The notes under the pieces are model-generated. The model was not told the DNA's origin. It saw only the letters and a program-made list of their open reading frames with translations, and searched no databases. The position numbers and the translations under genes were made by a program. From Antedon mediterranea (taxonomy: Eukaryota > Echinodermata > Crinoidea > Comatulida > Antedonidae), in the NCBI RefSeq assembly GCF_964355755.1, contig NC_092674.1, positions 30,492,001-30,556,000 on the forward strand: a stretch of 64,000 nt of DNA. The letters are read 5' to 3'. The stretch's first letter is position 1; each line of letters begins with the position of its first letter. Of this stretch, positions 41,933 to 54,962 are shown one piece after another.

Positions 41933-42347
41933 TCAATTCAATTCAATTCAAATAAACATTTATTTCTTTCATTCATATTTGAGTAAAAAACATTATAATT
42001 TCTGATATTTTATAAATAAATATTTTTTTTTTTTTAGAGATATAATACAGTAAATCATAATGTATAAAAAGATGATTCAGTTATATACAAAATGAAAGAG
42101 GCAAAAAAACCCAAGAAAGTATCGATCAATTGGAAAAAAAAATCCAATTGAAACTTGTATGTTGGGAAGCCATGTAAGAAGATTATATACTTATATATAT
42201 AAATGTAAACATATAACTACACAAACACATATAGATCAACAGACACACACACACACACACCAACAGTAAAGGAAGCAATTTCGAAAAAGTTTCTAAAGTT
42301 AAAAAAATATTACAAAATAGAGAAAACAATTAGTTATAATTTGAAAT
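41933..42347 (-). mobile_element. LINE/SINE-like tail element
   Basis: Paralogous copy of 13940-14356, with a slightly longer CA repeat near 42243-42260. Confidence 0.65.
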
Positions 42348-42715
42348 AAGATATTCTTTAAGTTTAAAAGTTGCAATCAATCCGGTAGTGAACAAATGTT
42401 CTGATGAAGACACGTGAAACATTTTGACAATTTAAGGTTTGTAAAATGTGCTGTAGGTTTATTTAAAATTATACTTTATGTTTTTCATTGTTCTGACGCT
42501 TAAAAACTATTAAAGGGTTAAAGCAAATTTAATGTATAGTAACCTATAGTTTATACACAACACAAGTAATTTGTTTAAAGTACTACTTTTAAAGAAGGAT
42601 GTGGTTTGTATATATGTGGGTTCGGAGTAATAGAAACGTTAAGATGACCAGTACATTGTTTGTGTTTCAGATTAATAGAAACAAGCAATGACGTACTATA
42701 TAGTATTCGCACACT

Positions 42716-42806
42716 AAAGCGTGTCGCAACGAAATCCCAAACAACACGCGTCGTGATTGGTCAAAATACTTGCCTTGCGCTTACATCTTTGGGAATAATG
42801 GTGTTT
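42716..42806. mobile_element. MITE fragment
   Basis: Paralogue of 14722-14812. Confidence 0.5.
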
Positions 42807-43182
42807 CTACCGCTGTTATAAAAAAAACCACACAACACACAAATAATATAAACTGTTTTATTCTAAAATTTTCACCGGCTTATTCTTTGTTGCTTTTAGT
42901 CACAATTGGTTTTGATTTTACTTAATACAAAAAGAATAAATTGTAATAATAGAGAAAGAAATGAATGTGGCTATATACAATATTTTGTATTTTATGGTTA
43001 TGCTAATATAGTCAGATATGTATCTGATAGACTTGCAACAGTCTTTAACAGAGAGTCTCGTGACAGAATCGGGTGTAATACGAAAGTCAAACATCATACA
43101 AATTTGTATATTGATAATTATTCTAGCTAGAAAGTTAGATTACTAAGAACATTGGAATAAATTCTTTAAACATGGATTCGTT

Positions 43183-46100
43183 TTATTTTCCATACATCCA
43201 AGCTTCCAGGCAATCAGAACCACTTACAACTGCATGGCCTGTGAAATAAAAAGAAATCAAATATTAAAGATTGATTATATATTAGGCCTATCTTTTGTTC
43301 CAAGTTTTATTTTTAATCGGATATACTAAAATTCTACATTCTACAAAAAAGAAAGAATTTTTGACCAAAAAAGGCCTCCTTGGACGTGACCAAAATCAAA
43401 ATCTAGTCTTTTTATTTGTTTAAAAGTTGCTAAGAGTTATGAAACGCCGCGCGCATAGGCAAACCTATAGCCTTTTTAATGAACAATGTCTCATACTTAC
43501 TGTTGCATGTTGTTCCTCTAAAACAGTACTTGCAACTACATAGATAAGTAGAACCAAGCCTACTACATGTACCACCATTCTTACATGGATTGGGATGACA
43601 GGGACCTAAATCAAACATTAATGTTATTTAAAAGTATTTTAAAATACTGTATCACACATTCATTCACTAGCTTAAAGTATATTAGCTGATTAGTCAGAGT
43701 ATACATGTTATACATAGAATCCGAATGACGCCGAATGAACGAACGAACGAACGAGTAAAATAAGATAATTCAACGTAACGACATCAGTTTATTTTGATAC
43801 GCCATGTGTGCCAAATTGTTTATCCTTTTACGATAATTTGATCGAATTCCCCCCCCCCCCCCGACAAATTTTACTGATTATACTGACGGATTTTATATAA
43901 TAAATACAAATTACCTGGAGCTGGTCCCTCTGCGCCTGTGAATAAGAAATAAAATGAATTATTTAGTAATATAAAGTACTGTATGACACTATCGGAACTA
44001 AGTGTTGAGAAACCTTCTAAGCAAATTATTTAGTCCAAATGGCGGCAAAACACTAAAATAGATTCAAACAGTGACTTTTAATCTATAAAATATACTACAA
44101 GACCACTTGAAATTCAAATACATTTTATAGTAGCATTTACCCTTTGGTCCTCGTGATCCCTGTGATCCTTTAGGTCCTCGGGCTCCTTCTGATCCCTTTG
44201 ATCCTGGTGGTCCTTGTGCTCCTCTAGCTCCCCCTGATCCCCTTGGTCCTGGTGGTCCTTGTGGCCCTTGTTCCCCTCGAGTTCCTCCTGAACCCTTTGG
44301 TCCTGGTGGTCCTTGTGCTCCCAGAGCGCCTTCTGATCCTCTTGGTCCTGGTTGTCCGGTTGGTCCTTGTGCTCCGCGAGCTCCTTCTTCCCCCTTTGAT
44401 CCTTGAGCTCCTCCTGAACCCTTTGGACCTGGTGTTCCTTGTGCTCCGCGAGCTCCGCCTGTCCCATTTGGTCCTGGTGATCCTTGTGCCCCTCGTGCTC
44501 CTTTTAATCCTCTTGGTCCTAGTGGTCCTTGTAGTCCCATTGTTCCTGTTGATCCATTGGACCCTGGTTGTCCCGGTTGCCCATTGTCTCCGGCAGTTCC
44601 TAATAAATTGTACCAATTATGTCAATAAAAAAATCAGGCTTAGAATTAAGCCTAACGCAATGCCTAATTGACTGATTTTGAAGCACTGAGTTTCAGTGGT
44701 TCGTCGTCTGATACAATTTGGCGCCAGAATTAAGAATTTAAAAAACGTGTTTGCATAATTGCAATAACAGGACCATAATATGTAAAACAGGTGCAATATC
44801 TATATGTTTTTATCCTGTCTAAATATGTTTTAAATAAAATAAAATAGAAAAATAAATAACTGTCGTCGTATGGAACGCCAAGCAATAACATATGCCAACG
44901 CATTAGGATTAAGCACATTTTAATTAATAGCCCTATGCCATAATAAAAAAGTATGGATTATAATCCTATTACAAAATAAATAAATCGTTCAAGTACTATA
45001 GTATAATCTTATAAAAACAACAGAGTAAGAGTAATCACTTACCTTGGTCCCCTTTCGGGCCCTTTAGACCTATAGCGAAAATAGATAATGTAAATTTTTT
45101 TTTTATTAAACCTTATTTAGTGAGGATGACCCTCAACAGGACGTTATGCTGACAATCAAAGGGCCATCATAAAAACATAAAAAACATATATGGAATAAGA
45201 AAAACGGATAAACTATGTTTAAACAAAAATATATACATAAATACAAAAATATAGGTTACAATACTATAATAATAATAATAATTATAATAATAACAGGATT
45301 TGTATAGCGCACATACCACTCAAGAGTGCTCAAGGCGCATTAAAAAAATAAAAACAAATCATACAAATTCCTGACAAATAAAATGCAATTTCTTTGGAGG
45401 GTCCCCATCCGTTCTCGTTCTGTCGCGGTCCCGGACCCCTACCTAGGTGACCAAACAAAGGTTTTTATACAAAACGTTGAGGTTTTTCTTTTGGAATTAA
45501 ATATGTTTTTAGAGCAGACTTAAAATTGTTTATTGTTACCGCATTTATAAGTTTGGTGGGTATATTCAGGTATGTTGGTGCTCTATAGATAAAGCTGTTC
45601 TTAAAATTTTCGGTTTTAGGGAAAGGTACGACAAATGTCCTCTCATTGACACTTACTTCGGTGAATGAATTAATTAATTCGGTTATTAATTGATTATTGA
45701 ACATATCCTAAATGTTTTTTCTGAAATGTGATTATAAATTTTCTTGTCTGTTTCTTTTCTGTACTTCTTACTCACCACGTTTGCCCCTTTTCCCTGGCTT
45801 CCCTACACCAACTTCGCCTTTAATTCCAGGAGAACCAAACAATCCAGTCTCACCTTTATTACCCATATTACCTTTTAAATAAATGTTAAAAAATTATTGT
45901 CTTTGTAGTGTAATAAAATAAAATCTACAAATATTAATAAAGAATGTAATATATTATTTATCAATATTTGTAGAACATTTTATATATCAAAAATATATGT
46001 TGACCAATTTAATTCATTTGTTTGCTTAATCTAGATGTGTTGACTACTAAGTAATGTAAACAAACAATATGTTGAAGTCATGCTAATTTATTACGCATAT

Positions 46101-48164
46101 CTACCTACCCTTTTCTCCTTTACTGCCCATCGCACCATGTTGTCCGGGAATACCAGGTACACCTGAAATGTTTAAACGTTATTATTGTTACTATATTGTA
46201 TGACGTCATGACATCAACATGGGCAGACATCTCGGTCCTAACGGGAAACAGATAGCCTACAGTTATTCCTGTCAGCTTACTCATATCAACTATCGGGATT
46301 TCACTCGATTTTAAACAAAATGTCTTATCAAATCTCCCTATGTAATTTTATAATACTATTTCCCACAATATATTCCGATTCTTTATGGCGTATATTTAAT
46401 TTGATCTTTATTAATTTGCAGTATAATTTTTATTTTTTAACTACTGTACCTTCACACACGCGCTGTCCGTTCCTAAAATAAACAAAAAACTGAAATGGCT
46501 ATGCAATTTAAGTTCCAGTCCTACTATCGGTTTTTTTCTTCCTTCTTCCAAAGGGACACTGTATTGATTGATGGAAAGTGCCTGTTTCCAGTTACCTTTA
46601 GGGTCAAATCTATTATTTTAACTGCTCCCTTGTGTATAAAAGAGAGAAAATAGTTGAAACCAGGTTGTTGCAAGATGAACCCGGAAATTACTTTGACCCG
46701 GGAAGAATTGAAATTGAGTTGAAAATCTACTGTTGAAATCATAAATTGTGTTAAAAAACTCATTATAATATCTTCCTAAGATAGAAATATGGAAAAATAG
46801 CGTCGATGTGAAAATTAATGTTATCAAATCTACGTTTCGCGGTACATCTGAGATAGATAAGGTAGGTGGTATCCAATGCGGAGATTTGTACCGAAGTTTT
46901 TGCATTGTGCTCGCCTATGTCAGAATTAACCATAATTTATATATATAGATACAATTCCCGTTATCAAATCGCACACATTTTCAAATTAATTACGTTTTCA
47001 CATATCAGTGCCCCACCAGACTGTCGAGTCGGAAAGTCATTCTAAAACACATGAGCATGTATATGCATCACTACGTAATTCAACCAGCACCAGTACGATT
47101 TCATCGTCATAAATCAAATTGTATCAGCACCTCATTACTTAAATATTTCACCTTGACCACATTCGTAACATTTGATTTAGTTGTGGTTTTTAGTGGCGTG
47201 CAAAGGCGACTCTATAGCTCACAATGTCGGTCGGTCGGTTGGTTGGTCGGTCGGTAAACACTAACTCAAAATTGAGACTGCAGCAATGTATATGGCCTTG
47301 TTTATCAGAGATCCGCACATTATATTATTTCTATACTTTACCCCAAATAATCCTTTTCCTCACATGGAGCTGCCGGGACTGGGCCGGCTGTTACCCTTCT
47401 GGCCTTTTGGGCCTGGTGGTCCTGTAGGGCCTGAAACAAATAATTATAGATATAGAAAATGTACAGAAATAGTTGATCATACCTCCTCCACCCAGATACT
47501 TATGATAATTGGCTCAATTTGAAATACCCAAAATACACATAAATGAATATTATACATATACTACGTTAATTTCGTCGTCAAACGATTATTCATTATTCTC
47601 GCATTTCCTTTATACTTACATGCTACGCAATTTTCATTGTCGGTGTTACGTTTCACGATGTGCTGTTGAGTCTAAAAGGAAATACATTTGTTTGTTTTGT
47701 TTTACGTTTAAAGTATAGTATACTGTTTTATATATAGCTCAATGTTTGTATGACACAAAGCGGTAGAATGCAATCAAATTTGTATCTCTTTTTGATTATG
47801 ATTTCCTTACAGTGTTGGTATTTTACAGAAAGGTATATATGAAGATATCAATTGACGCGCGCGTACAAAGTCCGTACCATAGTATCAAGATTTTAACGCA
47901 CGCGTCAAGCGTTGTCGCCTCGTTTGTTGCGTTACAGCAACGATACAAATAAGATGGAATGATACTCACCAGGTTATTACTTATTTTCTCTTCATACACA
48001 TGAACTTTTGATTTCATTTCGAGAAACAAGTATCCTTGGTTGAAGAGAATCAAGGTCACAACAATAGAAATTATGACGTTGAACAATAGCTGTCCACGTG
48101 ACGACGACGAAACATTACGATTGGTTGTTTCACCAAGAATTCCGTACTCTTTCTCTGTTGACAT
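43183..48164 (-). CDS. Gene C: transmembrane collagen-EGF gene with exon-3 frameshift
   Basis: Exons: 48164-47970, 47671-47620, 47430-47364 (exon 3), 46162-46109, 45871-45776, 45069-45043, 44599-44141, 43935-43915, 43605-43501, 43238-43183. Same protein plan as B and nearly the same sequence. Exon 3 is 67 nt instead of 63 because of an extra 4 bp (GGGCCGGCTG at 47381-47390 against GGGCTG in B), which breaks the frame, and its last base before the donor is T, not G. The other exons are intact. The frame would survive if exon 3 is skipped, or if the internal donor GTAACA is used (exon 47430-47395, 36 nt). So this is either a young pseudogene or a gene with changed splicing. Confidence 0.65.
45266..45461. 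mobile_element. SINE-like element in intron 5 of gene C
   Basis: Same element and position as 17035-17230 in gene B, so it predates the B-C split. Confidence 0.6.
46217..46948. mobile_element. About 0.73-kb insertion in intron 3 of gene C, unidentified
   Basis: Gene B reads continuously from GACGTCATGACATCA to ACAATTCCCGTTATC with only a short spacer; C has about 730 bp instead. A minus-strand frame (46524-46905) contains a fairly balanced peptide (SALDTTYLIYLRC-type in a neighbouring frame), hinting at a decayed coding element. No clear terminal repeats or target duplication seen. Confidence 0.45.
47212..47260. repeat. TCGG tract in intron 3 of gene C
   Basis: Same motif as 7113-7163 and 18272-18322. 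Confidence 0.6.
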
Positions 48165-50347
48165 CTTACTTTAAGAAAATATCAACATGTTCACAGTTTA
48201 ATCACAATTTAATGATGTATTATCCCCAAAAAACATGAAAAATTAACATTAATAAATCATATTTTGAATAGGCAAATTTTGCAGTTTTAATAAATTTATT
48301 TATTTCCGTAGAAATAAAAAGCACAAATGATTTCACTTATAAAAAGATATAGTAAACGACAAATATATCTAAAACCCCAGATAGACAATTTTGCCATTTC
48401 ATGCCTTAGCCTATATAAGTGAATAACCATTACCTTATGTGAAATATGTTTCAGGGACAATTAACTCTTAATTTTAACGGAAAACTGCAATAGAAGACGA
48501 TTTCTGCTTTACCTTATCGTTTTGATTTAACTTTGTGCGTGTTTTATTTGTATCTTCATTGATATCCAGCAGCCGCTTTCAGTAATTTAATATTCCTTTT
48601 GGATTGATATTCTCTAACTAAGTTAGGCCTAAGCCTAACTTACCTTGTTATTTGCCAACCAATTACCATGTAGTAGTACCAAGATTCCTGATACACGGTA
48701 CGGTATATCAATATTGACGGAAACGAAGATTCAGCAGCCGCTTTCAGTAATTTAATTATCCTTTTGGATAGATATTCTCTAACTATGGAGGCCTAACTTA
48801 CCTTGTTATTTTTTAAATAGTCTAGTACACCAGTATCTTCTCATCTATCTATTATAGCAAGATTTCTGATACACGGTACTTTATACCAATATTAACGGAA
48901 ACGAAAAGAATATATCAAAACCACTAAATGAGGAAAACATCCTATGATACTGGTACTCTTCCAGGAATTGTTAAGGAAACCTACTATGAAAGTACAGAAC
49001 CTATCATTGTCTTTTTTGGTATACTCAACTTGACTACCTGTCAGTCAGAGTTTGTGAATCTTTAGTCGACATAAATTAATTTGTAAATATATTCATTAAG
49101 TCTGGAATTTTTATTTTAGTGCCTGACGTATTTCTCCCATGTACAGCTTCATGCTTCTGTTTAACTCTCCTTTTATCATGTAGTGACAGCCATTTTCCTT
49201 CATGCTTTTTTCCTCCTTAGTACGATGTATTATGACATGTTTCTCATTCGTGCTGGTATAAAATATAAAGTTTTTTTAAACAAAATAATTACAGCACAAA
49301 ATTGAACAAAATTAAATTTTCTCCTGAATAGTGTGTCCGGTAGTAAAAATATGTTCTCCTGACGACGAAGACACGTGAAACATGTCAACAATTCAAGGTT
49401 TGTCGAATTTTGTGCTATAGGTTTGTTTTAAAAACACTGCATGTTTCCCATTGTTCGGACGCTTAAAGCAAATTTAATGTATAGCAACCTATAGTTTATA
49501 CACGACACAAGTAATTTGTTTAAAGTACTACTTTTAAAGAAGGATGTGATTTGTATATATGTGGGTTCGGAGTAATAGAAACGTTAAGATGACCACCAGT
49601 ACATTGTTTGTAGGTTCGGAGAAATAGAAACGTTAAAATGACCAGTAAATAATTGTTTGTGGGTAAATTTCGGAGTAATAGAAACAAGTAATGACGTATA
49701 GTATTCGCTAGTAATTTGACCAACGATTTTGAGTCTGAACTGAATCGAACGGCAAACAATTTTAGAACTTCTGAACCCCAGGAAAGTGTACCGACTCTTT
49801 GTGAATTGCTTTGTTTAAAGCCACTCACTTAAATTAAACCTGACGTTAAAATTTGAAATATATAAGACAACATAGACAATTTAATGTTTTATTTAGATTA
49901 TATGACATTCGGTAATGTTAAGGGACCTTATAAATCATACACATTCTTGGTAAACAACTTTTTCATGAACTGATTTATAGGCCATGTCAGTATTTTTAAT
50001 GTTTCGTTACATTAATGTGTATTTCTATTGGTGGTTCAAAAGAAAACACCTACCACAGGTTACCATAAAAGGGAAAACTTGTTTAAAAATATCACAATTG
50101 GAACATTGGTTCTCTTATCAAGATCACATAAGTCTGAATATTGGAAATCAGTTTCTTTAATCACTATGCAGCTTAAGTAAGTATCTTGTTAATGTTAATA
50201 CTTGGTGTATTCATTATGTAGAATAAGTTCTGAAGTACAGTTTGATCTGTTACACATGAATTAATGATTGTACAGTTATATATACTAGTCTAGTGTAAAA
50301 AATGGGATTGGATCCAATATTAATTCGTCAAATAACATTCTTATTTG
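48165..50347. other. Intergenic upstream of gene C, no gene recognised
   Basis: Near-identical copy of 19226-21407, with the same roughly 170-bp repeats. Confidence 0.5.
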
Positions 50348-50461
50348 ATTATTATTATTATTATTATTAGTGTTATTATTATTATTATTATTAATAGTAG
50401 TGTTATTGTTATTATTATTATTATTATTATTATTGTTAGTGTTATTATTATTATTATTATA
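50348..50461. repeat. ATT trinucleotide repeat, copy 2
   Basis: Same as 21408-21521, with the same length and interruptions, which is unusual for an unstable repeat unless the duplication is very young. Confidence 0.95.
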
Positions 50462-50602
50462 CGCTCGCTTCGCTCGCGTACCATCTAGGTCGTGCCCACA
50501 GAAGGTTCTCGAATACACAGTAATTTCAGCGTTAAAAAACTGGCGATTTCAAATGTACAATAATGCAGGACAATAATATATGTCGTTTACAGGAACGATT
50601 AA

Positions 50603-51224
50603 AGCCCCATTCCCTATGTTTTTTAGATTTAATTTAAGATCACAAACTATATTTAAAAATAATACTATATGGTCCTATTGCGATAACTTTTTTCGTCTTT
50701 AAACGGTTAAAAATGTGAAAAATAAGTCGATTCTAATAATTATAGCGGCCCGCTATAAATCCCAAAATGCATTGCGCGCGGATAGATATTTTTGTTTTTC
50801 ACCTGTAATTCGCCCACTTTTCGATCGATCGTGAGGCCAAAACAAATGGAAGACTCCTTAACTTTTCAGCGAAAATACCGGGTTTTCCCCAATTTGTATC
50901 AACGGAGTCTGGCAAAAATAGAAAGACAATTAATGCAGCAACTATACAACGTCAGGCTAGGTATATAGCTAGCGTACGATGTTCGTACGTTACCGATGTT
51001 TACCAGCTAGGCCTACAAAACTAAGCCTAGCTAGGCTAGGCCTAAGACCGTCCACGAGAGGTCGATCGCCGCGAGCTACTTAGGTAGTGCATTGTTTTTC
51101 ACTTTTTATCATAATTTACCATAAAACGTACATTTAAGACAAGGAATGACATGGTTTAATGTTTTTAAAGTGATATATATGTATTATTTTCCAAAAAACG
51201 TCCACAATTGCAGGGAAGGGGTCT
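50603..51224. mobile_element. 622-bp TIR element in a TTAA target, copy 2
   Basis: Copy of 21663-22284 carried along by the segmental duplication. Confidence 0.7.
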
Positions 51225-52283
51225 TTAAATAGACACTGTGATTGATGTACTCAACTAAAATTAGCACACTGGGAATTACTTCCGAAAGAGAAAGTTGTCA
51301 CAAAATGAGACCAATTCAAATTTAAACAAACTTAATTTGTGTTTTGTATGTAACATTATGGTTGAGAGATGGGGAAGAGGATGGGTGCAAAGAGGAACAA
51401 TTTTTAAATATATTCTTTATTTTGTAACGAAATATTAATTAACATGTTTTACAAATAATATACCACTAAACACAGTAAAACATTGCGATGTATACTTTGT
51501 TGAAACTATCACCGTCGTAGTCGATTGAAATAGTACAGTACATGTAACGATACACTACGACGTATGTTTATATATAATGTTAAACAATTTGTGAAAACCA
51601 CCTCTATTCGGGGCAAATCATAAATTCGATTTAATCGGTAATAAATATTAAATTACGGCGACTGAAAACGCTAGCTCATTATCCGTTTAAAAAAAATTAT
51701 ATCCAACCTCTGCAGCACAGATTGAAAAAAAAAATGGATCGAATTTCTGTTATGAGTATACAGTACTTTCCTTTACGACGCCTGAGGGAATAGACATTTG
51801 TGGAACGACACAGAGATTGGAATGTTCCATTCATCGCAAATCAATACATTTGTATAAACGTATATTAAATCTATCAAAATAGTATTTTTTTAAGAAAATC
51901 GGCCTGTCTTCAACATTATGATACTATACTCCAGCTGTTCAACCGGTTTTCAGCTATTAAAAACAATTATCGTAGGAGGAGATAGGAAAATGCGAAGCCT
52001 CCTCGCATTTTTGTGGCGGGTATTTTTCAAGATGGACATCCATTAGACAGTGTATACCACGATCGGAAAACACCCCTATCTGGGGCAAATCGTTGAACCT
52101 AAATTCGTTTTAATCGTCCATAACTAATTATCTAACTTAATTTAATTAGTAAACAGGGTTACATCAGGCGGTTAAAATCAGTACCGAAAGTACGAACCAA
52201 CTTTACATACCATCGAGTAAAAATTCTAAAAGTAAGGCGCGATTTACCGAATTTTGCCCTTACGTAAATTTATATATAGATTA

Positions 52284-52320
52284 CTAGATGGTACGCGAGC
52301 GAAGCGAGCGTACCATCTAG
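52284..52320. repeat. 37-bp palindrome, copy 2
   Basis: Copy of 23344-23380 with centre GAGCGAAGCGA. Confidence 0.9.
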
Positions 52321-53593
52321 GTCGTGCCCACAGATGGTTCTCGAATACACAGTAATTTCAGCGTCACAAAACTGGCGATTTCAAATGTACGTACCGCAGA
52401 CACGATGATTTATGTAGTCAACTAAAATTACCACTCTGGGAATTACTTCCGAAGGAGAAAATTATCACAAAATGAGTCCAAATTTTTGATTTGGACTCAT
52501 TTAAAGAAACCCAATTTGTGTTTTGTATGGGTTTTTTTATATTAGGGTTGAGGGATGGGAAAGCGGATAGGTACAAAGAGGAACAATTTTTAAATATATT
52601 CTTTATCCACTCAGTAACGAAATATTTTTTTCGTGTTTTATAGGCCTATAAATAATATACCTCTAAATACAGTAAAACATTTGCGATTTAATCCCGGATT
52701 TAATACTTTGTTAAAACTGTCACTGTCATAATCGATTGAAATATTAAAGTACATGTCACGATACACCACTACGACGTTTATTTTATTGGTAATTATTAAT
52801 TAATACAAACGTTGAGAAGGAACTGTCAGTATAAAGTTTATTTGTATATAATAATGTGTTTATATATCTAACAGTAGATCCTATCCACAATCTCAGTAAT
52901 AAAGTTTATCTGTATATATTTTTATATTACATCTAACAGTACGAACATTCACAGTAAGAAATGTTCGATTCAAATGAGGACTAAAAATAGTTAATAGGTA
53001 TTTACAGTATTGTCAAAGTATTGCAAGTTTATTCTCAAAGGGCCCATATATTTACCTACCGTATGTGTTAAACCAAGGGCTCATAAATTTACCTACTTGT
53101 GTTAAACCAAACTCTGGCAGACTGAGAGATTGGGATGTTCCATTCATCGCAAATCAATACATTTGTATAATCATATATTAAATCTATCAACATAGTATTT
53201 TTTAAAGAAAATCGGCCTGTCTTCAACATTATGATGGTGTACTCTAGCTGTTCAACCGGTTTTCAGCTATTAAAAACAATTATCGTAGGAGGAGATAGGA
53301 AAATGCGAAGCCTCCTCGCATTTTTGTGGCGGGTATTTTTCAAGATGGACATCCATTAGACAGTGTATACCACGATCGGAAAACACCCCTATTTGAGGCA
53401 AATCGTTGAACCTAAATTCGTTTTAATCGTCAATAACTAATTATCTAACTTAATTTAATTAGTAAACAGGGTTACATCAGGTGGTTAAAATCAGTACCGA
53501 AAGTACGAACCAACTTTATATACCATCGAGTAAAAATTCTAGAAGTAAGGCGTGATTTACCGAATTTTGCCCTTACGTAAATTTATATATAGA

Positions 53594-53630
53594 CTAGATG
53601 GTACGCTCGCTTCGCTCGCGTACCATCTAG
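53594..53630. repeat. 37-bp palindrome with inverted centre, copy 2
   Basis: Copy of 24654-24690 with centre TCGCTTCGCTC. Confidence 0.9.
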
Positions 53631-54620
53631 GTCGTGCCCACAGATGGTTCTCGAATACACAGTAATTTCAGGGTAAAAAATCTGGCGATTTCAAATGCAC
53701 GTACCGCAGGACTTAACTATAATACATTGTCGTTTACAGAAACGAATAAGTAGACACAATGATTTATGTAGTCAACCAAAATTAGCACCCTGGGAATTAC
53801 TTCCGAAAGAGAAATTTACCACAAAATGAGTCCAAATTGTTTATTCATTTAAAGAAACCCAATTAGGGTTGAGGGATGGGAAAGAGGATAGGTACAAAGA
53901 GGAACAATTTTTAAATATATTCTTTATCCACGTCAGTAACGAAATATTGTTTTCATTTTTTATAGGCCTATAAATAATATACCACTAACGGTGACTAAAT
54001 ATAGTAAAACATTTGCGATTTAATACTTTGTTAAAACTGTCACTGTCATAATCGATTGAAATAGTAAAGTACATGTAACGATACACCACTACGACGTTTA
54101 TATTTTTGTAATTATTAATTAATGCAAACATTGAGAAGCAACTGTCAGTAATAAAGTTTATTTGTATATTACGTGTTTATATATCTAACAGTAGAGCCTA
54201 CCCATAATCACAGTAATAAAGTTTATTTGTATATATTTTTTTTACATCTAACAGTATTCACAGTAAGAAATGTTTGTATATATTTTTTTACATCTATTCA
54301 CAGTAAGAAATGTTCGATTCAAATGACGACCAAAAATGGTTAATAGGACGTGTTTGCAGTACTGTATTGTCAAAGTATTGCAAGTTTATTCTCCAAGGGC
54401 TCATAAATTTACCTACTTGTGTTAAACCAAACTGGCAGACTGAGAGATTGGAATGTTCCATTCATCGCAAATCAATACATTTGTAAAAACGTAAATTAAA
54501 TCTATCAAAATAGTATTTTTTAAAGAAAATCGGCCTGTCTTCAACATTATGATGCTGTACCCGAGCAGTTCAACCGGTTTTCAGCTATTTAACACAATTA
54601 TCGTAGGAGGAGATAGGAAA

Positions 54621-54728
54621 ATGCGAAGCGTCCTCGTATTATTGTGTGCGGGTATTTTTCAAGTTGGACATCCATTAGACAGTGTATACCACGATCGGAA
54701 AACACCCCTATTTGGGGCAAATCGTTGA
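54621..54728 (+). CDS. Small ORF with signal-peptide-like start, copy 2
   Basis: Same 35-codon frame as 25681-25788 (MRSVLVLLCAGIFQVG start). The same doubts apply. Confidence 0.25.
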   Translation: MRSVLVLLCAGIFQVGHPLDSVYHDRKTPLFGANR

Positions 54729-54962
54729 ACCTAAATTCGTTTTAATCGTCAATAACTAATTATCTAACTCAATTTAATTAGTAAACAGGGTTACATCAGG
54801 TGGTTAAAATCAGTACCGAAAGTACGAACCAACTTTGTATACCATCGAGTAAAAATTCTAGAAGTAAGGCGCGATTTACTGAATTTTGCCCTTACGTAAA
54901 TTTATATATAGATTACTATGTTAAACGTAAAATCTCGTTTATGTTAATACTATAGTTTTAGA

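Larger units (their letters stand above)
41216..43182. other. Intergenic D-C, with deletion scar of exons 1-2 of D
   Basis: At about 41395 intron-2-like sequence (AACAATTATTCA) joins directly to GCGGCCGCTTTCAGTAATTT, which in A and B lies upstream of exon 1. From there the region parallels 13540-14930. It ends with about 260 bp (42901-43160) that B lacks. Confidence 0.6.
18700..44219. repeat. Segmental duplication, copy 1 (interrupted by the LTR element)
   Basis: 18700-29488 matches 47640-58428 at an offset of 28,939-28,940, and 38644-44219 matches 58425-64000 at an offset of 19,781. The difference of 9,159 is the 9,155-bp retrotransposon plus a 4-bp target duplication. Only a handful of differences were seen, for example one T in a T-run near 20085 and C/T near 25939. 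To the left of about 18.7 kb, genes B and C diverge to visibly lower identity. Confidence 0.92.
50462..54919. repeat. Three long tandem repeats, copy 2
   Basis: Copy of 21522-25979, with the palindromes at 52284-52320 and 53594-53630 in the same opposite orientations. Confidence 0.85.

Noticed and set aside
46524-46905. 79- to 95-residue minus-strand ORFs in the gene C insertion
   Set aside because: No recognisable domain, overlapping frames compete, and the insert is absent from paralogues; kept only as part of an unidentified insertion.
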